Assembly (NCBI RefSeq): GCF_900215535.1
Contig: NZ_OCND01000002.1
Location: 62,001-126,000 of the forward strand
Reading direction: 5' to 3'
DNA from: Pseudoxanthomonas wuyuanensis
Lineage (GTDB): Bacteria > Pseudomonadota > Gammaproteobacteria > Xanthomonadales > Xanthomonadaceae
Length of the DNA: 64,000 nucleotides
The notes under the pieces are model-generated. The model made no database searches. It saw nothing but the letters and a program-made list of their open reading frames with translations, and was not told where the DNA came from. The position numbers and the translations under genes are program-made. This document shows, piece by piece, positions 56,128-63,541 of this stretch. How positions within the stretch are numbered: position 1 is the first letter of the stretch; every line of letters begins with the position of its first letter.

Positions 56128-56381
56128 ACCAACATAGGGCGGGTAGAGCGCGGCTCACCCCATTGAAGCTGCCGTTTCCGGGTGCTAACCAGAAGGGGGC
56201 GGGGGGACCTAGTTCGCGCTGCGCTTTAGAGCCCACGATGGCACTGCAGAAGCGGCCATCGCCCAACGAAAATCGGGGTCAAAGCGCATCTGGTAAATTC
56301 ATCGCGATAACGGTTGACAACCGCCATTCCGTAGATGCACGATTTGGGTCAAGGAGCGTCGAAACTCCTCTAAGAGCGGTA
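56128..56381. other. Gene-free stretch after the BRCT gene
   Basis: No gene supported. AAAATCGGGGTCAAAGCGCA (about 56270) resembles a decayed tyrosine-transposase end. Promoter TTGACAACCGCCATTCCGTAG...GATTTGGGT near 56313 could drive the structured leader that follows, but its -10 is poor. Confidence 0.4.
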
Positions 56382-56411
56382 CCCACCTCCGTCAAACCGG
56401 TGGGTTTTTTG
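56382..56411 (+). terminator. Intrinsic terminator ahead of the structured leader
   Basis: ACCCACC (56382-56388), an 11-base loop, GGTGGGT (56400-56406) and a run of six T. It precedes the XAC0095-like gene by about 160 bp, so it either ends an upstream RNA or takes part in control of the gene. Confidence 0.8.
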
Positions 56412-56540
56412 TGCCTGTTTTTCACAGGCACAAGCCGACGCGATGCCTGCGTCGGGAGGGCGGCTAATACAACACCCGCAAGGGAAATATGCCCGCCGGC
56501 TCTTAGCGGTTTCGAACCTCCCGACTTCCCGTCCGCTGTG
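56411..56540 (+). ncRNA. Structured leader RNA resembling phage c4 antisense RNA
   Basis: Hairpins in order are TGTGCCTG/CAGGCACA (56411-56434), GACGC/GCGTC, and a nine-base long-range stem GTCGGGAGG (56452-56460) with CCTCCCGAC (56518-56526). The long stem encloses AATACAACACCCGCAAGGG, ATGCCCGCCGG and TTAGCGGTTTCGAA. This arrangement is reminiscent of the c4 RNAs of P1/P4-like phages and prophages. The identification is from memory of the motif and needs a covariance search. Confidence 0.45.
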
Positions 56541-56572
56541 GGCGGGTCACTTAATGGAATAAGGAGGCAACG

Positions 56573-57310
56573 ATGTCGAAGCATGAATCGAGCGATTTGG
56601 GCACGCCAGGCTATTTTCTGCCGGAGGACAGCCAGTTCCGGCTGAAGAAGCTGCGCGATTACACGGAGTTCCTGTCACGGCTGGCGCAGCCGCGTACGTC
56701 GGACGAGGCGAACGAAAGCACGCCCGACGTGCGGGTAGGAGAGATTGCGATCTGCCTGGAGTTGCTGTCAGAGCAGGTTGACCTGGTGTTGGAAGAGCTG
56801 TCGTGGCCCGCGGAGCGGAAGGCGAGGGTGAACGCGGCGAAGGTGGAAGCGGAAGCAGCAGGTGCGGATGCCGATGCCGAAGAAGAAGAGGAAGAGGAAG
56901 AGGAAGAGGAAGAGGAAGAGGAAGAGGAAGAGGAAGGGGAAGAAGACGATGCGCCTGAGAAGATGCAGGAGATTTCCGCCGCGGTCGCCGAGCGTTATTC
57001 CTTCGGCGTCACGCTGGGTCAGATAGACGCGCTGGGCCTTCTTGTCGAGAAGATCTCCGCTAACGGCGATGTGGTGGCAGGCAGCCACGATGCCGAATTC
57101 GCCGACCACACGCTGCCGCTGATAGGGCAGGCCATCTATGACGGGGTGGAAGCCGTACGCGCCATCCTGGGCGAGGTTCGAGCGCAGCGGTTAAAGCAGC
57201 GGAAACCGATAGATCGTGTGGGTGAAACGCGGGCGGTGTACGACGTGGGGTTTGCAAGGCCGGGGTTGGAGTCTGGGTTTGGGGATGGTGTGAGCCGGAC
57301 GCTGCAGTAA
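56573..57310 (+). CDS. XAC0095-like protein with a poly-Glu tract
   Basis: 245 residues behind AATAAGGAGG. The N-terminal 95 residues (GYFLPEDSQFRLKKLRDYTEFL; EIAICLELLSEQVDLVLEEL) match the small XAC0095-like family of Xanthomonas, of unknown role. A run of about 21 Glu codons (56878-56940, GAA/GAG only) follows. The C-terminal part (FADHTLPLIGQAIYDGVEAV) also occurs as an orphan copy near 61.66 kb. The Glu run is a slippage-prone microsatellite, so length may vary between strains. Confidence 0.75.
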   Translation: MSKHESSDLGTPGYFLPEDSQFRLKKLRDYTEFLSRLAQPRTSDEANESTPDVRVGEIAICLELLSEQVDLVLEELSWPAERKARVNAAKVEAEAAGADADAEEEEEEEEEEEEEEEEEEEGEEDDAPEKMQEISAAVAERYSFGVTLGQIDALGLLVEKISANGDVVAGSHDAEFADHTLPLIGQAIYDGVEAVRAILGEVRAQRLKQRKPIDRVGETRAVYDVGFARPGLESGFGDGVSRTLQ

Positions 57311-57771
57311 GGCGTATGCGGCGTTGTGTCGTCGGCCCGGATTGCCCCGGGCCGACGAGCGACTAAAGCCAGCGTAGCTGGGTAACCCCGGATTTGATCC
57401 GGGGGCACCCGGGGTGCTCTGCACGTCATCGTTCCATTCCCCGGGTGCGGCCGTTGGCCTTACCCGGGCTACTGGCTTGTTGTGTTCGCCGTCGGCCCGG
57501 TTTGCCAGGGCCGACGTTCGACCAAGGGGGCCGGAGGCAGTTGAGCCGCGGTGAGTTGGTGTAGCCCGGGTAACCCCGGATTTGATCCGGGGGGCACCCG
57601 GGGCGCTCTACACGGAACCGTTCCGTTTCCCGGGTGCGGCCGCTGGCCTTACCCGGGCTACTGGCTAACTTTGATGCGGTGGCGACGGGAGTCACGTCCG
57701 GGGGCCTTGCCCCGTGGCAGCCTCTCAGCGGCTGCGGTATGGTTTGCCCATAGGACGGGGGCAAGGAGCGC
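57311..57771. repeat. Two copies of a CCCGGGTAA/TTACCCGGG element
   Basis: Copy one (about 57326-57477) and copy two (about 57489-57662) each start CGTCGGCCCGG. They contain GGGTAACCCCGGATTTGATC, GGGGCACCCGGG and a second CCCGGGTGCGGCC, and end GGCCTTACCCGGGCTACTGG. The inner ends GTAGCCCGGGTAA and TTACCCGGGCTAC are inverted repeats. No gene is seen in the stretch. Confidence 0.88.
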
Positions 57772-58779
57772 ATGGGGAGACGAATCCACCGCGGTTGGGT
57801 CGTTCGAGTCGCATGGAGCGCATGCGTTGCGTCGCTTGCCCCATTGATGGTGGCGGCAGCTGAGCTTTCCCCGCTGCGCGCCCAGTTTGAGCAGCCCGAA
57901 TCCAGCGTCGATTATGCTGACGCGAAGCTCGTCGTAGACAGCCTCATCGACCCCAGCACCGACACTGCGGCCGTGCGTCGTGAGCTCGACACCTGGACCA
58001 AGGCAGTCCAAGGCAACATCCCCGTTGAGGCCACTGCGCGGGACCGCTTGGATGCGCTACTCAAGACGCTCTACCAACCCGGCCCTTGGAACCAGGGCTG
58101 GCCGTTCACTTACGATCTGACCGATCCGCTGGGCAAAAACCCGACGAACAAGCGCTTGGCCACTTACCTGACAACGCGCAAAGGCAACTGCGTGAGCATG
58201 CCGATTCTGTTGGTCATCCTCGGGCAACGCCTGGACCTGCCGCTCACGTTAGCCACCGCGCCCAGCCATGTGCTGGCGAAGTTCGCCGACGACGCCCAGC
58301 AGGCCTGGGTGAATGTCGAAGCCACGGCCGGCGGGTTCAAGTTCGATAGCAGCTACGAGCACGAGACCGGCATTACGCCCACTGCCATCGAAAATGGCAT
58401 CTACCTGCGTCCGCTCACGCCGCGCGAGAGCGTTGGCGTCATCGCCAGCACGCTGATGGAGCATTACGCCGCCCAGCGCGACAGCGATGCTCTGATGGCG
58501 GTGGCCGACTTGGCGCTGGACGCCAATCCGAAGGATCCTGTGGCGATGGTATGGAAGGCCAACGCCTACTACCTACAGGTGCAAGACCGCTACGTCCGCC
58601 GCTATCCGAAGGCGTCGGATATTCCGCTGGCGCAGCAGGCCGACTACTCACGGCTGAGCGGTGAGAACCTGGCCTGGTTCACCAAGGCCGAACAACTGGG
58701 GTGGGTGGTCAAAACGCCCGAACAGGAAGCGAACTACCTACAATCCATCCAGCGCGAGAAAGCGCGAAGGGGACAATGA
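57772..58779 (+). CDS. Transglutaminase-like (SirB1-type) exported protein
   Basis: 335 residues with a signal peptide (about 1-30). The transglutaminase-like domain shows Cys140 in TRKGNCVSMPIL, His166 in APSHVLAKF and the acidic WVNVEATAGG, in the order Cys-His-Asp/Asn. The C-terminal half has TPR-like helices (DALMAVADLALDANPKDPVA). It overlaps the next gene by four bases (ATGA at 58776-58779), so it is coupled to the mini-RHS protein and could process or modify it. Confidence 0.85.
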   Translation: MGRRIHRGWVVRVAWSACVASLAPLMVAAAELSPLRAQFEQPESSVDYADAKLVVDSLIDPSTDTAAVRRELDTWTKAVQGNIPVEATARDRLDALLKTLYQPGPWNQGWPFTYDLTDPLGKNPTNKRLATYLTTRKGNCVSMPILLVILGQRLDLPLTLATAPSHVLAKFADDAQQAWVNVEATAGGFKFDSSYEHETGITPTAIENGIYLRPLTPRESVGVIASTLMEHYAAQRDSDALMAVADLALDANPKDPVAMVWKANAYYLQVQDRYVRRYPKASDIPLAQQADYSRLSGENLAWFTKAEQLGWVVKTPEQEANYLQSIQREKARRGQ

Positions 58780-59465
58780 TGCGAGTAACTCAACTAGCTT
58801 TAGCCCTAGCGTTGTGCGCTATAGCGTCCAGTGCGTCGGCGCGCTTCGTTTCGAAAGATCCTGTGTCGGCCAACACCAAAACAGGCGCGAACTTCAACCG
58901 CTACTACTACGGCAACAACAATCCGTATCGGTTTACCGACCCGGACGGGCGAGCTGCGCGCATCATTCACGAGGAAGGACGGATTCGAGTCGAAATGCCT
59001 ACTCGTTTCACTGGACCCGGCGCCACACCCGACAACATTTCCACGGTGACCAAAGGTTTCGAGTCCCAAAGTGGTGTGTACAACGTCAACGGAAAGCCGA
59101 CTCAGGTTGACTTCAAAGTCACAGAAATTACCAAGGATACACCGCGAGGTCTGCGCAACGAAGTAAAGATGTTTAGTGGTCCCACCGACCATCCTGCCGG
59201 AACGGGCGGCAACTATGCCGAATCCCTAGGTGGAACCAAAGCGTCGATTGATGTGACAAGCCGTGCTTTCCAATACGGTGTTGGTGAGCACGAAATAAAT
59301 CATCTTGGCGGCGCGGACGATGCATACACCCGAGATGCTTCTGGCAATAAAATACCTGATCCGAATCGTGCGGGCGACATCATGAATCAGCTGCCGGGGC
59401 GTATGACCGATACTGTGATCAATGAGATCATGCGGGAGCCCAAAAATCAGCATTCTGGACAATAG
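58776..59465 (+). CDS. Secreted mini-RHS protein with a metzincin-type zinc site
   Basis: 229 residues. A signal peptide (1-22) is followed by the end of an RHS core (RFVSKDPVSANTKTGANFNR, YYYGNNNPYRFTDPDGR, to residue 59) without any RHS repeats. The rest (60-229) is a toxin-like domain with HEINHLGGADD at 172-182, matching HExxHxxGxxD, and a Met-containing turn GDIMNQLP at about 200-207. This is the metzincin layout of zinc, third ligand Asp and Met-turn. It would be a secreted metalloprotease effector. Start chosen from the ATGA overlap. Confidence 0.75.
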   Translation: MMRVTQLALALALCAIASSASARFVSKDPVSANTKTGANFNRYYYGNNNPYRFTDPDGRAARIIHEEGRIRVEMPTRFTGPGATPDNISTVTKGFESQSGVYNVNGKPTQVDFKVTEITKDTPRGLRNEVKMFSGPTDHPAGTGGNYAESLGGTKASIDVTSRAFQYGVGEHEINHLGGADDAYTRDASGNKIPDPNRAGDIMNQLPGRMTDTVINEIMREPKNQHSGQ

Positions 59466-59467
59466 CC

Positions 59468-60031
59468 ATGAGAGCGCTTCTGTGTTCAGTTTTATTCGGT
59501 ACCGTTACCGCCCTTTCAGCCACGCCTGGTTCGGCCTATGGCACGAATGATAGAAGCACGCCTGTCATTCAAGGCAATGCCAAATACCCGTGTGATGTCT
59601 TCAGCTACGTCTTCTGTTTCAGGAAGCCGTACGGTGCAGTTGTAACGCAGCGCTCTGGCCCTGACTTCGAGATCTATCAAGTACAGGGGAGCGACGCACA
59701 ACCTCTTTTTTCCGTTTACGTTGGGACCATCCCAGAGCGAGAGTCTGATAGTGCCGTTCGCTTGAAAAAGTTTAAAGTGCGCGGTATTGATGTGACGGTC
59801 AATTCGTACCGCGACACGAAAGAGAGTAAGGCGGTGGAGTTGAGGATCTCGTATCCGACAGGAGTAAAAGTGCATGCCTTCGGTGCAAGCGACGCTGCAG
59901 CAAGGATGGCTTTGGCCGATGTTTTGTTGAACTTCCGGGTCTGCTCCAAACGTGGTTTTACGAGCGTTGAATGTGAGACCACCCCTCTTTTTGACGCTGA
60001 TTTTGCAGAGACCATCCAGCAACTCGATTAG
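59468..60031 (+). CDS. Exported hypothetical protein, possible immunity protein
   Basis: 187 residues with a signal peptide (about 1-22). The mature part is beta-rich with cysteines in KYPCDVFSYVFCF and VCSKRGFTSVECET. No family recognised. It starts 2 bp after the mini-RHS stop in the same operon. A secreted protein placed directly after a secreted toxin-like protein is a candidate immunity protein, but no sequence motif proves it. Confidence 0.7.
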   Translation: MRALLCSVLFGTVTALSATPGSAYGTNDRSTPVIQGNAKYPCDVFSYVFCFRKPYGAVVTQRSGPDFEIYQVQGSDAQPLFSVYVGTIPERESDSAVRLKKFKVRGIDVTVNSYRDTKESKAVELRISYPTGVKVHAFGASDAAARMALADVLLNFRVCSKRGFTSVECETTPLFDADFAETIQQLD

Positions 60032-60067
60032 CTTCACATCAATCAGTAGCGGACGCTTTTAGGTCTC

Positions 60068-60118
60068 ATGTCAAGCCACAGGCGGCGGGTACTAATTGCT
60101 TCGTTTTTGGCAACGTAA
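60068..60118 (+). pseudogene. Remnant of the 61.18-kb lipoprotein gene start
   Basis: ATGTCAAGCCACAGGCGGCG and on to TAA encodes MSSHRRRVLIASFLAT, nearly the same as the first residues of the lipoprotein at 61185 (MSNHKRRVLIASFLSA). The preceding TCTC and the sequence up to GCTTCGTTTTTG also match, so it is a truncated duplicate followed at 60131 by another gene. Confidence 0.8.
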
Positions 60119-60130
60119 GGAATAGCGACA

Positions 60131-60679
60131 ATGCCAGGACGATGGTTAAGCAAAATTCTGTCAGTTGCGGCAATCCTGATGGTACTGGGCATCAGCAGCG
60201 CCGAGTCACGCGAGACTCGGCGGATGTGCATCAAAGAACAAGTCGATGCTTCTGACGCTATATTCGTAGGCAAGGTCATCACGATGACTGAGCCATCGAA
60301 AAAAACGCCCGGTGTAAATAGGTATGTTGTCGTTGAAGTGCACGATGTCCTGAAAGGCACGGCTCCGAAAGAGGTTAATTTTGTCGTCAGCGGATACAGC
60401 GCCGAGTTGAATCCTGCTTGTTGCGAGAAGGATGGAACGTACATCTTCTTCTCAAGGATCGGCTACGACGTATTCGAGGAATATGGTGGTAGCTTTGTCA
60501 CTACCACGCTAGGAAAAGACAGGTTCCTATCTGCAACCAATGGCAGATTCAGTACGTTCCACGTACAGGGAGATACGGTCGTCGGGTGGCAAACCGAGGC
60601 CGCTTGCGACGCCAGTGCATCTGCCTTAAAGCCTGATGTCCTGGCTTGTATACACCAGCAGGTGGCTGCTCAGCCATGA
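60131..60679 (+). CDS. Exported NTR/TIMP-like hypothetical protein
   Basis: 182 residues with a signal peptide (about 1-25). SDAIFVGKVITM, RYVVVEVHDVLKG and the ACCEKDGTYIFFSR segment follow the rhythm of the NTR/TIMP (OB-fold) family, whose eukaryotic members inhibit metzincin metalloproteases. The family call is tentative. It lies one gene away from the metzincin-like mini-RHS protein, an attractive coincidence. Four or more cysteines could form disulfides. Confidence 0.65.
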   Translation: MPGRWLSKILSVAAILMVLGISSAESRETRRMCIKEQVDASDAIFVGKVITMTEPSKKTPGVNRYVVVEVHDVLKGTAPKEVNFVVSGYSAELNPACCEKDGTYIFFSRIGYDVFEEYGGSFVTTTLGKDRFLSATNGRFSTFHVQGDTVVGWQTEAACDASASALKPDVLACIHQQVAAQP

Positions 60680-60700
60680 CCAATTGATGGATCACGCGCG

Positions 60701-61129
60701 GTGAGGCTGGCTTTCTCCATCTTGGTGCTGATGCTCACCGCCTGCGCGTCATCGGCGCCCATTCGTTGGGCGGCACCCGTCGACTTCGCCCTGGCTATTG
60801 CCGACAACCCGGCCCAGCAACGTTTCGACCTGACCCTGACTTCCAAGGCAGCCGAGCCACTTTGCCTGTCGAAGGAGGCCTGGCCAGCCGAGGAAGCGCT
60901 GCCGGCGGGATTCGACGGCGCTACGTTGACGATCTCCAGCGGAAAGAAGGAACTGTTGCCTACAGGCAGCGCGTACTGTCCAGGCGGGTGCGGCAACCTG
61001 CGCGTGGAGCCTGGCCAGGTGGTGCGCGGCATCCTGCCTTACGCGGCCTTCGGCGATGCGGCGACTATCGCTGCCGATCCCACGCGAACGCTCACGTTCG
61101 AGGTTCACCCGTTCGTCTGTTCCAACTAA
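60701..61129 (+). CDS. Hypothetical lipoprotein
   Basis: 142 residues starting at a GTG at 60701. The signal has a lipobox (LVLMLTAC, lipidated Cys15). The mature part is beta-rich with cysteine pairs (EPLCLSK, YCPGGCGNL, FVCSN). No family recognised. It may belong to the same set of small exported proteins that follows the mini-RHS gene. Confidence 0.7.
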   Translation: MRLAFSILVLMLTACASSAPIRWAAPVDFALAIADNPAQQRFDLTLTSKAAEPLCLSKEAWPAEEALPAGFDGATLTISSGKKELLPTGSAYCPGGCGNLRVEPGQVVRGILPYAAFGDAATIAADPTRTLTFEVHPFVCSN

Positions 61130-61184
61130 TGTTTCGCGCGGAATACTAGGGGATAACTCAACACCAAGGTGGCTCGGGAGTCTC

Positions 61185-61613
61185 ATGTCAAACCACAAAC
61201 GACGGGTGCTAATAGCTTCGTTTTTGTCAGCGTGGGGGGTTCTTGGCTGTGCACACAATCCTAGCCACGAGCAGTTCGACAGTTGCGCAGCCGGAATGAC
61301 CTGTGCGCTTGAAGGGAAGCTATATCTACATCCTGGGGAACCTGCAGGGGCAGCCCTTCTCTTGTCTGGCGAGGAATGCGCAAAACTCGCATTGCCAGAT
61401 TTTTTTTATGCCGACCCTGTAAGAAAAAAATGGAACGGCAAAAAAGTAAAGGTGGTGGGAAGAGCTTTTCTTCAGCCTGGGATCGATAGCGATGGTGATG
61501 GTGTACTGATGTGGTACGCCGAGCGAGACAGGAAGCTGGCCCTTGGCATGTGCGATGGCGGTATGGGTATCTACGTAATCTCGCTAGAGGCTTCCGGGGA
61601 AGTTTGGCCGTAG
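61185..61613 (+). CDS. Hypothetical lipoprotein
   Basis: 142 residues from the ATG at 61185, behind GGTGGCTCGGGAG. Basic N-terminus, hydrophobic segment and lipobox WGVLGC (Cys21). The mature part has an OB-like flavour with KKVKVVGRAF and DSCAAGMTC. A truncated copy of its start is at 60068. No known family. Confidence 0.7.
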   Translation: MSNHKRRVLIASFLSAWGVLGCAHNPSHEQFDSCAAGMTCALEGKLYLHPGEPAGAALLLSGEECAKLALPDFFYADPVRKKWNGKKVKVVGRAFLQPGIDSDGDGVLMWYAERDRKLALGMCDGGMGIYVISLEASGEVWP

Positions 61614-61655
61614 CCTACTGCTGTCTTGCGGGTGTGCGCCTCCCTGCTGAGGGAG

Positions 61656-61790
61656 GCGCTGAACGAATTCGCCGATCACACGCTGTCGATGATAGGGCAG
61701 GCCATCTATGACGGCGTGGAAGCCGTGCGCGCCATCCTGGATGAGGTGGAAGAGCAGCGGCTCAAGCCGTGGAAACCAATAGATCGCAAA
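61656..61790 (+). pseudogene. 3' fragment of an XAC0095-like gene
   Basis: The translated LNEFADHTLSMIGQAIYDGV and following residues nearly equal residues of the C-terminus of the XAC0095-like protein at 57.09 kb (AEFADHTLPLIGQAIYDGVE). The nucleotide match is also close. The N-terminal part is missing and the frame then runs into a GGGGTCAGAGTAC transposase end (61794-61806). It is a decayed duplicate left by rearrangement. The remainder of 61614-61998 holds nothing else. Confidence 0.8.
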
Positions 61791-61998
61791 AACGGGGTCA
61801 GAGTACGTTTTTACCCGGTCTTGTCCAAGTGCGGGCAGACGATCTATCCCGGTTTCAGCCTCTACCATGCGATCAAGTGTCGAGATGAGCGTCCGTTGTT
61901 CGTCGTAGAGATAGACGCCACCCTGGCCGCCGAAGACGACGACGCGCTGCCGGGCCCATCATCGCATGCCGACAGGCAGCCTACGACGGAGCACACCG

Positions 61999-62634
61999 AT
62001 GTCCCTCACCCGGATCCACAATCTGTCCATCTCGCTCGACGGCTTCGCTACCGGCGAGCCCCAGTCCAAGGAAGCCCCGTTCGGCCACGCCGGCGAGCGG
62101 CTCCACGAATGGATGTTCGCCACTCGTTTCTGGAAAAAGACCGGCGGGACGGTGGGCGCCGACCACGCCTTCGCGGAGCGCCACGAACCCGGTATCGGCG
62201 CCGAGATCATGGGCGCCAACAAGTTTGGCCCACCCGGCTGGCAGGACGACCCGGACTGGAAGGGCTGGTGGGGCCCGAATCCGCCATTCCACACGCCGAC
62301 CTTCGTGCTTACCCACCGGCCGCGACCACCGATCGAGATGGCGGGCGGCACCACGTTCCACTTTCTCGATGCATCCCCGGCCGAGGCGCTCCAGGCCGCA
62401 CGGGAAGCGGCCGGCGGCCAGGACGTGCGCATTGGTGGCGGCGCCACCGTGGTCCGCGACTTCGTTGCCGCCGGGCTCGTCGACAACATGCACCTCGTCC
62501 AGGTCCCGATCGTGCTCGGTCGCGGGGTCCGGGTCTGGGACGGCCTGGAGGCGCTTGAGCAGGGCTACGACATAGAGGTGGTCTCAACGCCGAGCGGCGT
62601 CACGCACCTGACCTTCATGAGAAAACGGGGCTGA
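61999..62634 (+). CDS. Dihydrofolate reductase/RibD-C family protein
   Basis: 211 residues from the ATG at 61999. The RibD C-terminal/DHFR-like fold signs are IHNLSISLDGFATG at the start, AEIMGANKFGPPGW, PTFVLTHRPRPP, VRIGGGATVVRDFVAAGLVD and LVQVPIVLGRGVRVWDGL. Proteins of this type (YyaP/YwjB-like) are NADPH-dependent reductases with unknown substrates. Higher GC than its neighbours, it may have been acquired separately. Confidence 0.88.
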   Translation: MSLTRIHNLSISLDGFATGEPQSKEAPFGHAGERLHEWMFATRFWKKTGGTVGADHAFAERHEPGIGAEIMGANKFGPPGWQDDPDWKGWWGPNPPFHTPTFVLTHRPRPPIEMAGGTTFHFLDASPAEALQAAREAAGGQDVRIGGGATVVRDFVAAGLVDNMHLVQVPIVLGRGVRVWDGLEALEQGYDIEVVSTPSGVTHLTFMRKRG

Positions 62635-62640
62635 GGCTGT

Positions 62641-62653
62641 GGGGTCAGAGTAC
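62641..62653. repeat. Left terminal repeat GGGGTCAGAGTAC of the tyrosine transposase
   Basis: GGGGTCAGAGTAC here is matched by GTACTCTGACCCC at 63451-63463, bracketing the transposase gene. A third copy is at 61794-61806. Confidence 0.75.
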
Positions 62654-63340
62654 CTTTTTCTTTGCTGGTCGTCCGGGGCGACCGAGCCCCGCTCGCCGCT
62701 TCAGTTGTTGCTCGATCTGCGCCTGAAACTTGTCGGAACCCAATGCGCGCTGTCGCTGGGCATAACGGCGTATCGCCTCCAAATCGTCGTCCGAGATGGT
62801 TTGGGATACGAGTTCGCGGTACAACGCGCACCGTTCGGAAGCATGGTCGGCGATCCGCAGGTAGCATTCATGGGGATTCACCAAGGGGTCGTGCTGCCCC
62901 AGGCCATTGGCGCGATAGCTTGACCAACGGTAATCCGCGGGCTCCGCCACCATCCCGGCACGCACGGGATTCAACTCTATGTAGCGATAGCAGGTCATCA
63001 GGTAGTGCTGGTCTTCGACCAGGCTGGCTTTGTACCGGCCTTCCCACAATGTGCCGGTGCGGCCAACGGAGTCGTTGATGTAGCGCACATAACGCCGGCC
63101 CAATGCCTGCATCATGCGGGACACCGCACCTGCACCATGCGGCGTTACCAATAGATGTACGTGGTTGGTCATCAGCACATACGCATGCACGCGGCACTCG
63201 AACCTGATCGCCGCCTCGCGCAGGTCTTGCAGGTAGCGCACGTAGTCCACTTCCCGAAAAAAGCAGGCCTGCCGGTCATTCCCCCGTTGCACCACATGCT
63301 GCGCCACGCCCGGGAGGTCCAGGCGCTTCATCCTTGGCAT
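62645..63340 (-). CDS. REP-associated tyrosine transposase (RAYT, IS200-like)
   Basis: 231 residues from the ATG at 63340. Y1-transposase HUH motif is TNHVHLLV (His60 and His62). The catalytic Tyr lies in TCYRYIELNPVRAG (Tyr118 or Tyr120). QHVVQRGNDRQACFF and GTLWEGRYKASLVE are RAYT signatures. These proteins act on REP palindromes and are usually domesticated single-copy genes. The coding frame ends a few bases into the left terminal repeat. Confidence 0.93.
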   Translation of the reverse strand: MPRMKRLDLPGVAQHVVQRGNDRQACFFREVDYVRYLQDLREAAIRFECRVHAYVLMTNHVHLLVTPHGAGAVSRMMQALGRRYVRYINDSVGRTGTLWEGRYKASLVEDQHYLMTCYRYIELNPVRAGMVAEPADYRWSSYRANGLGQHDPLVNPHECYLRIADHASERCALYRELVSQTISDDDLEAIRRYAQRQRALGSDKFQAQIEQQLKRRAGLGRPGRPAKKKVL

Positions 63341-63450
63341 ATTCGCTCCTCCATTGGCTGGAGGACCACTGTTTCCCAATGCGCGAGGGGGCGGTATCAG
63401 GATTCAGAGCAAACCACAGTCGGAAACAGCTGCCCCGGCCTGTCAGAAAA

Positions 63451-63463
63451 GTACTCTGACCCC
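63451..63463. repeat. Right terminal repeat GTACTCTGACCCC
   Basis: Exact reverse complement of the left repeat at 62641-62653, lying 111 bp upstream of the transposase start. The two define an element of about 823 bp. Confidence 0.75.
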
Positions 63464-63541
63464 CGTTCCGGCAAGTTTCGCGACAGACTCGATTGCTAGC
63501 ATGGCTCGCCGATAACGACCAACCGTTCGAGGAGCCCGTCG

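Noticed and set aside
56163..56645. 160-residue open frame crossing the structured leader
   Set aside because: It overlaps a terminator, hairpins and the start of a supported gene. The peptide has no recognisable domain.
61626..62558. 310-residue open frame
   Set aside because: It joins a decayed XAC0095-like fragment with an out-of-frame reading of the reductase-like gene.
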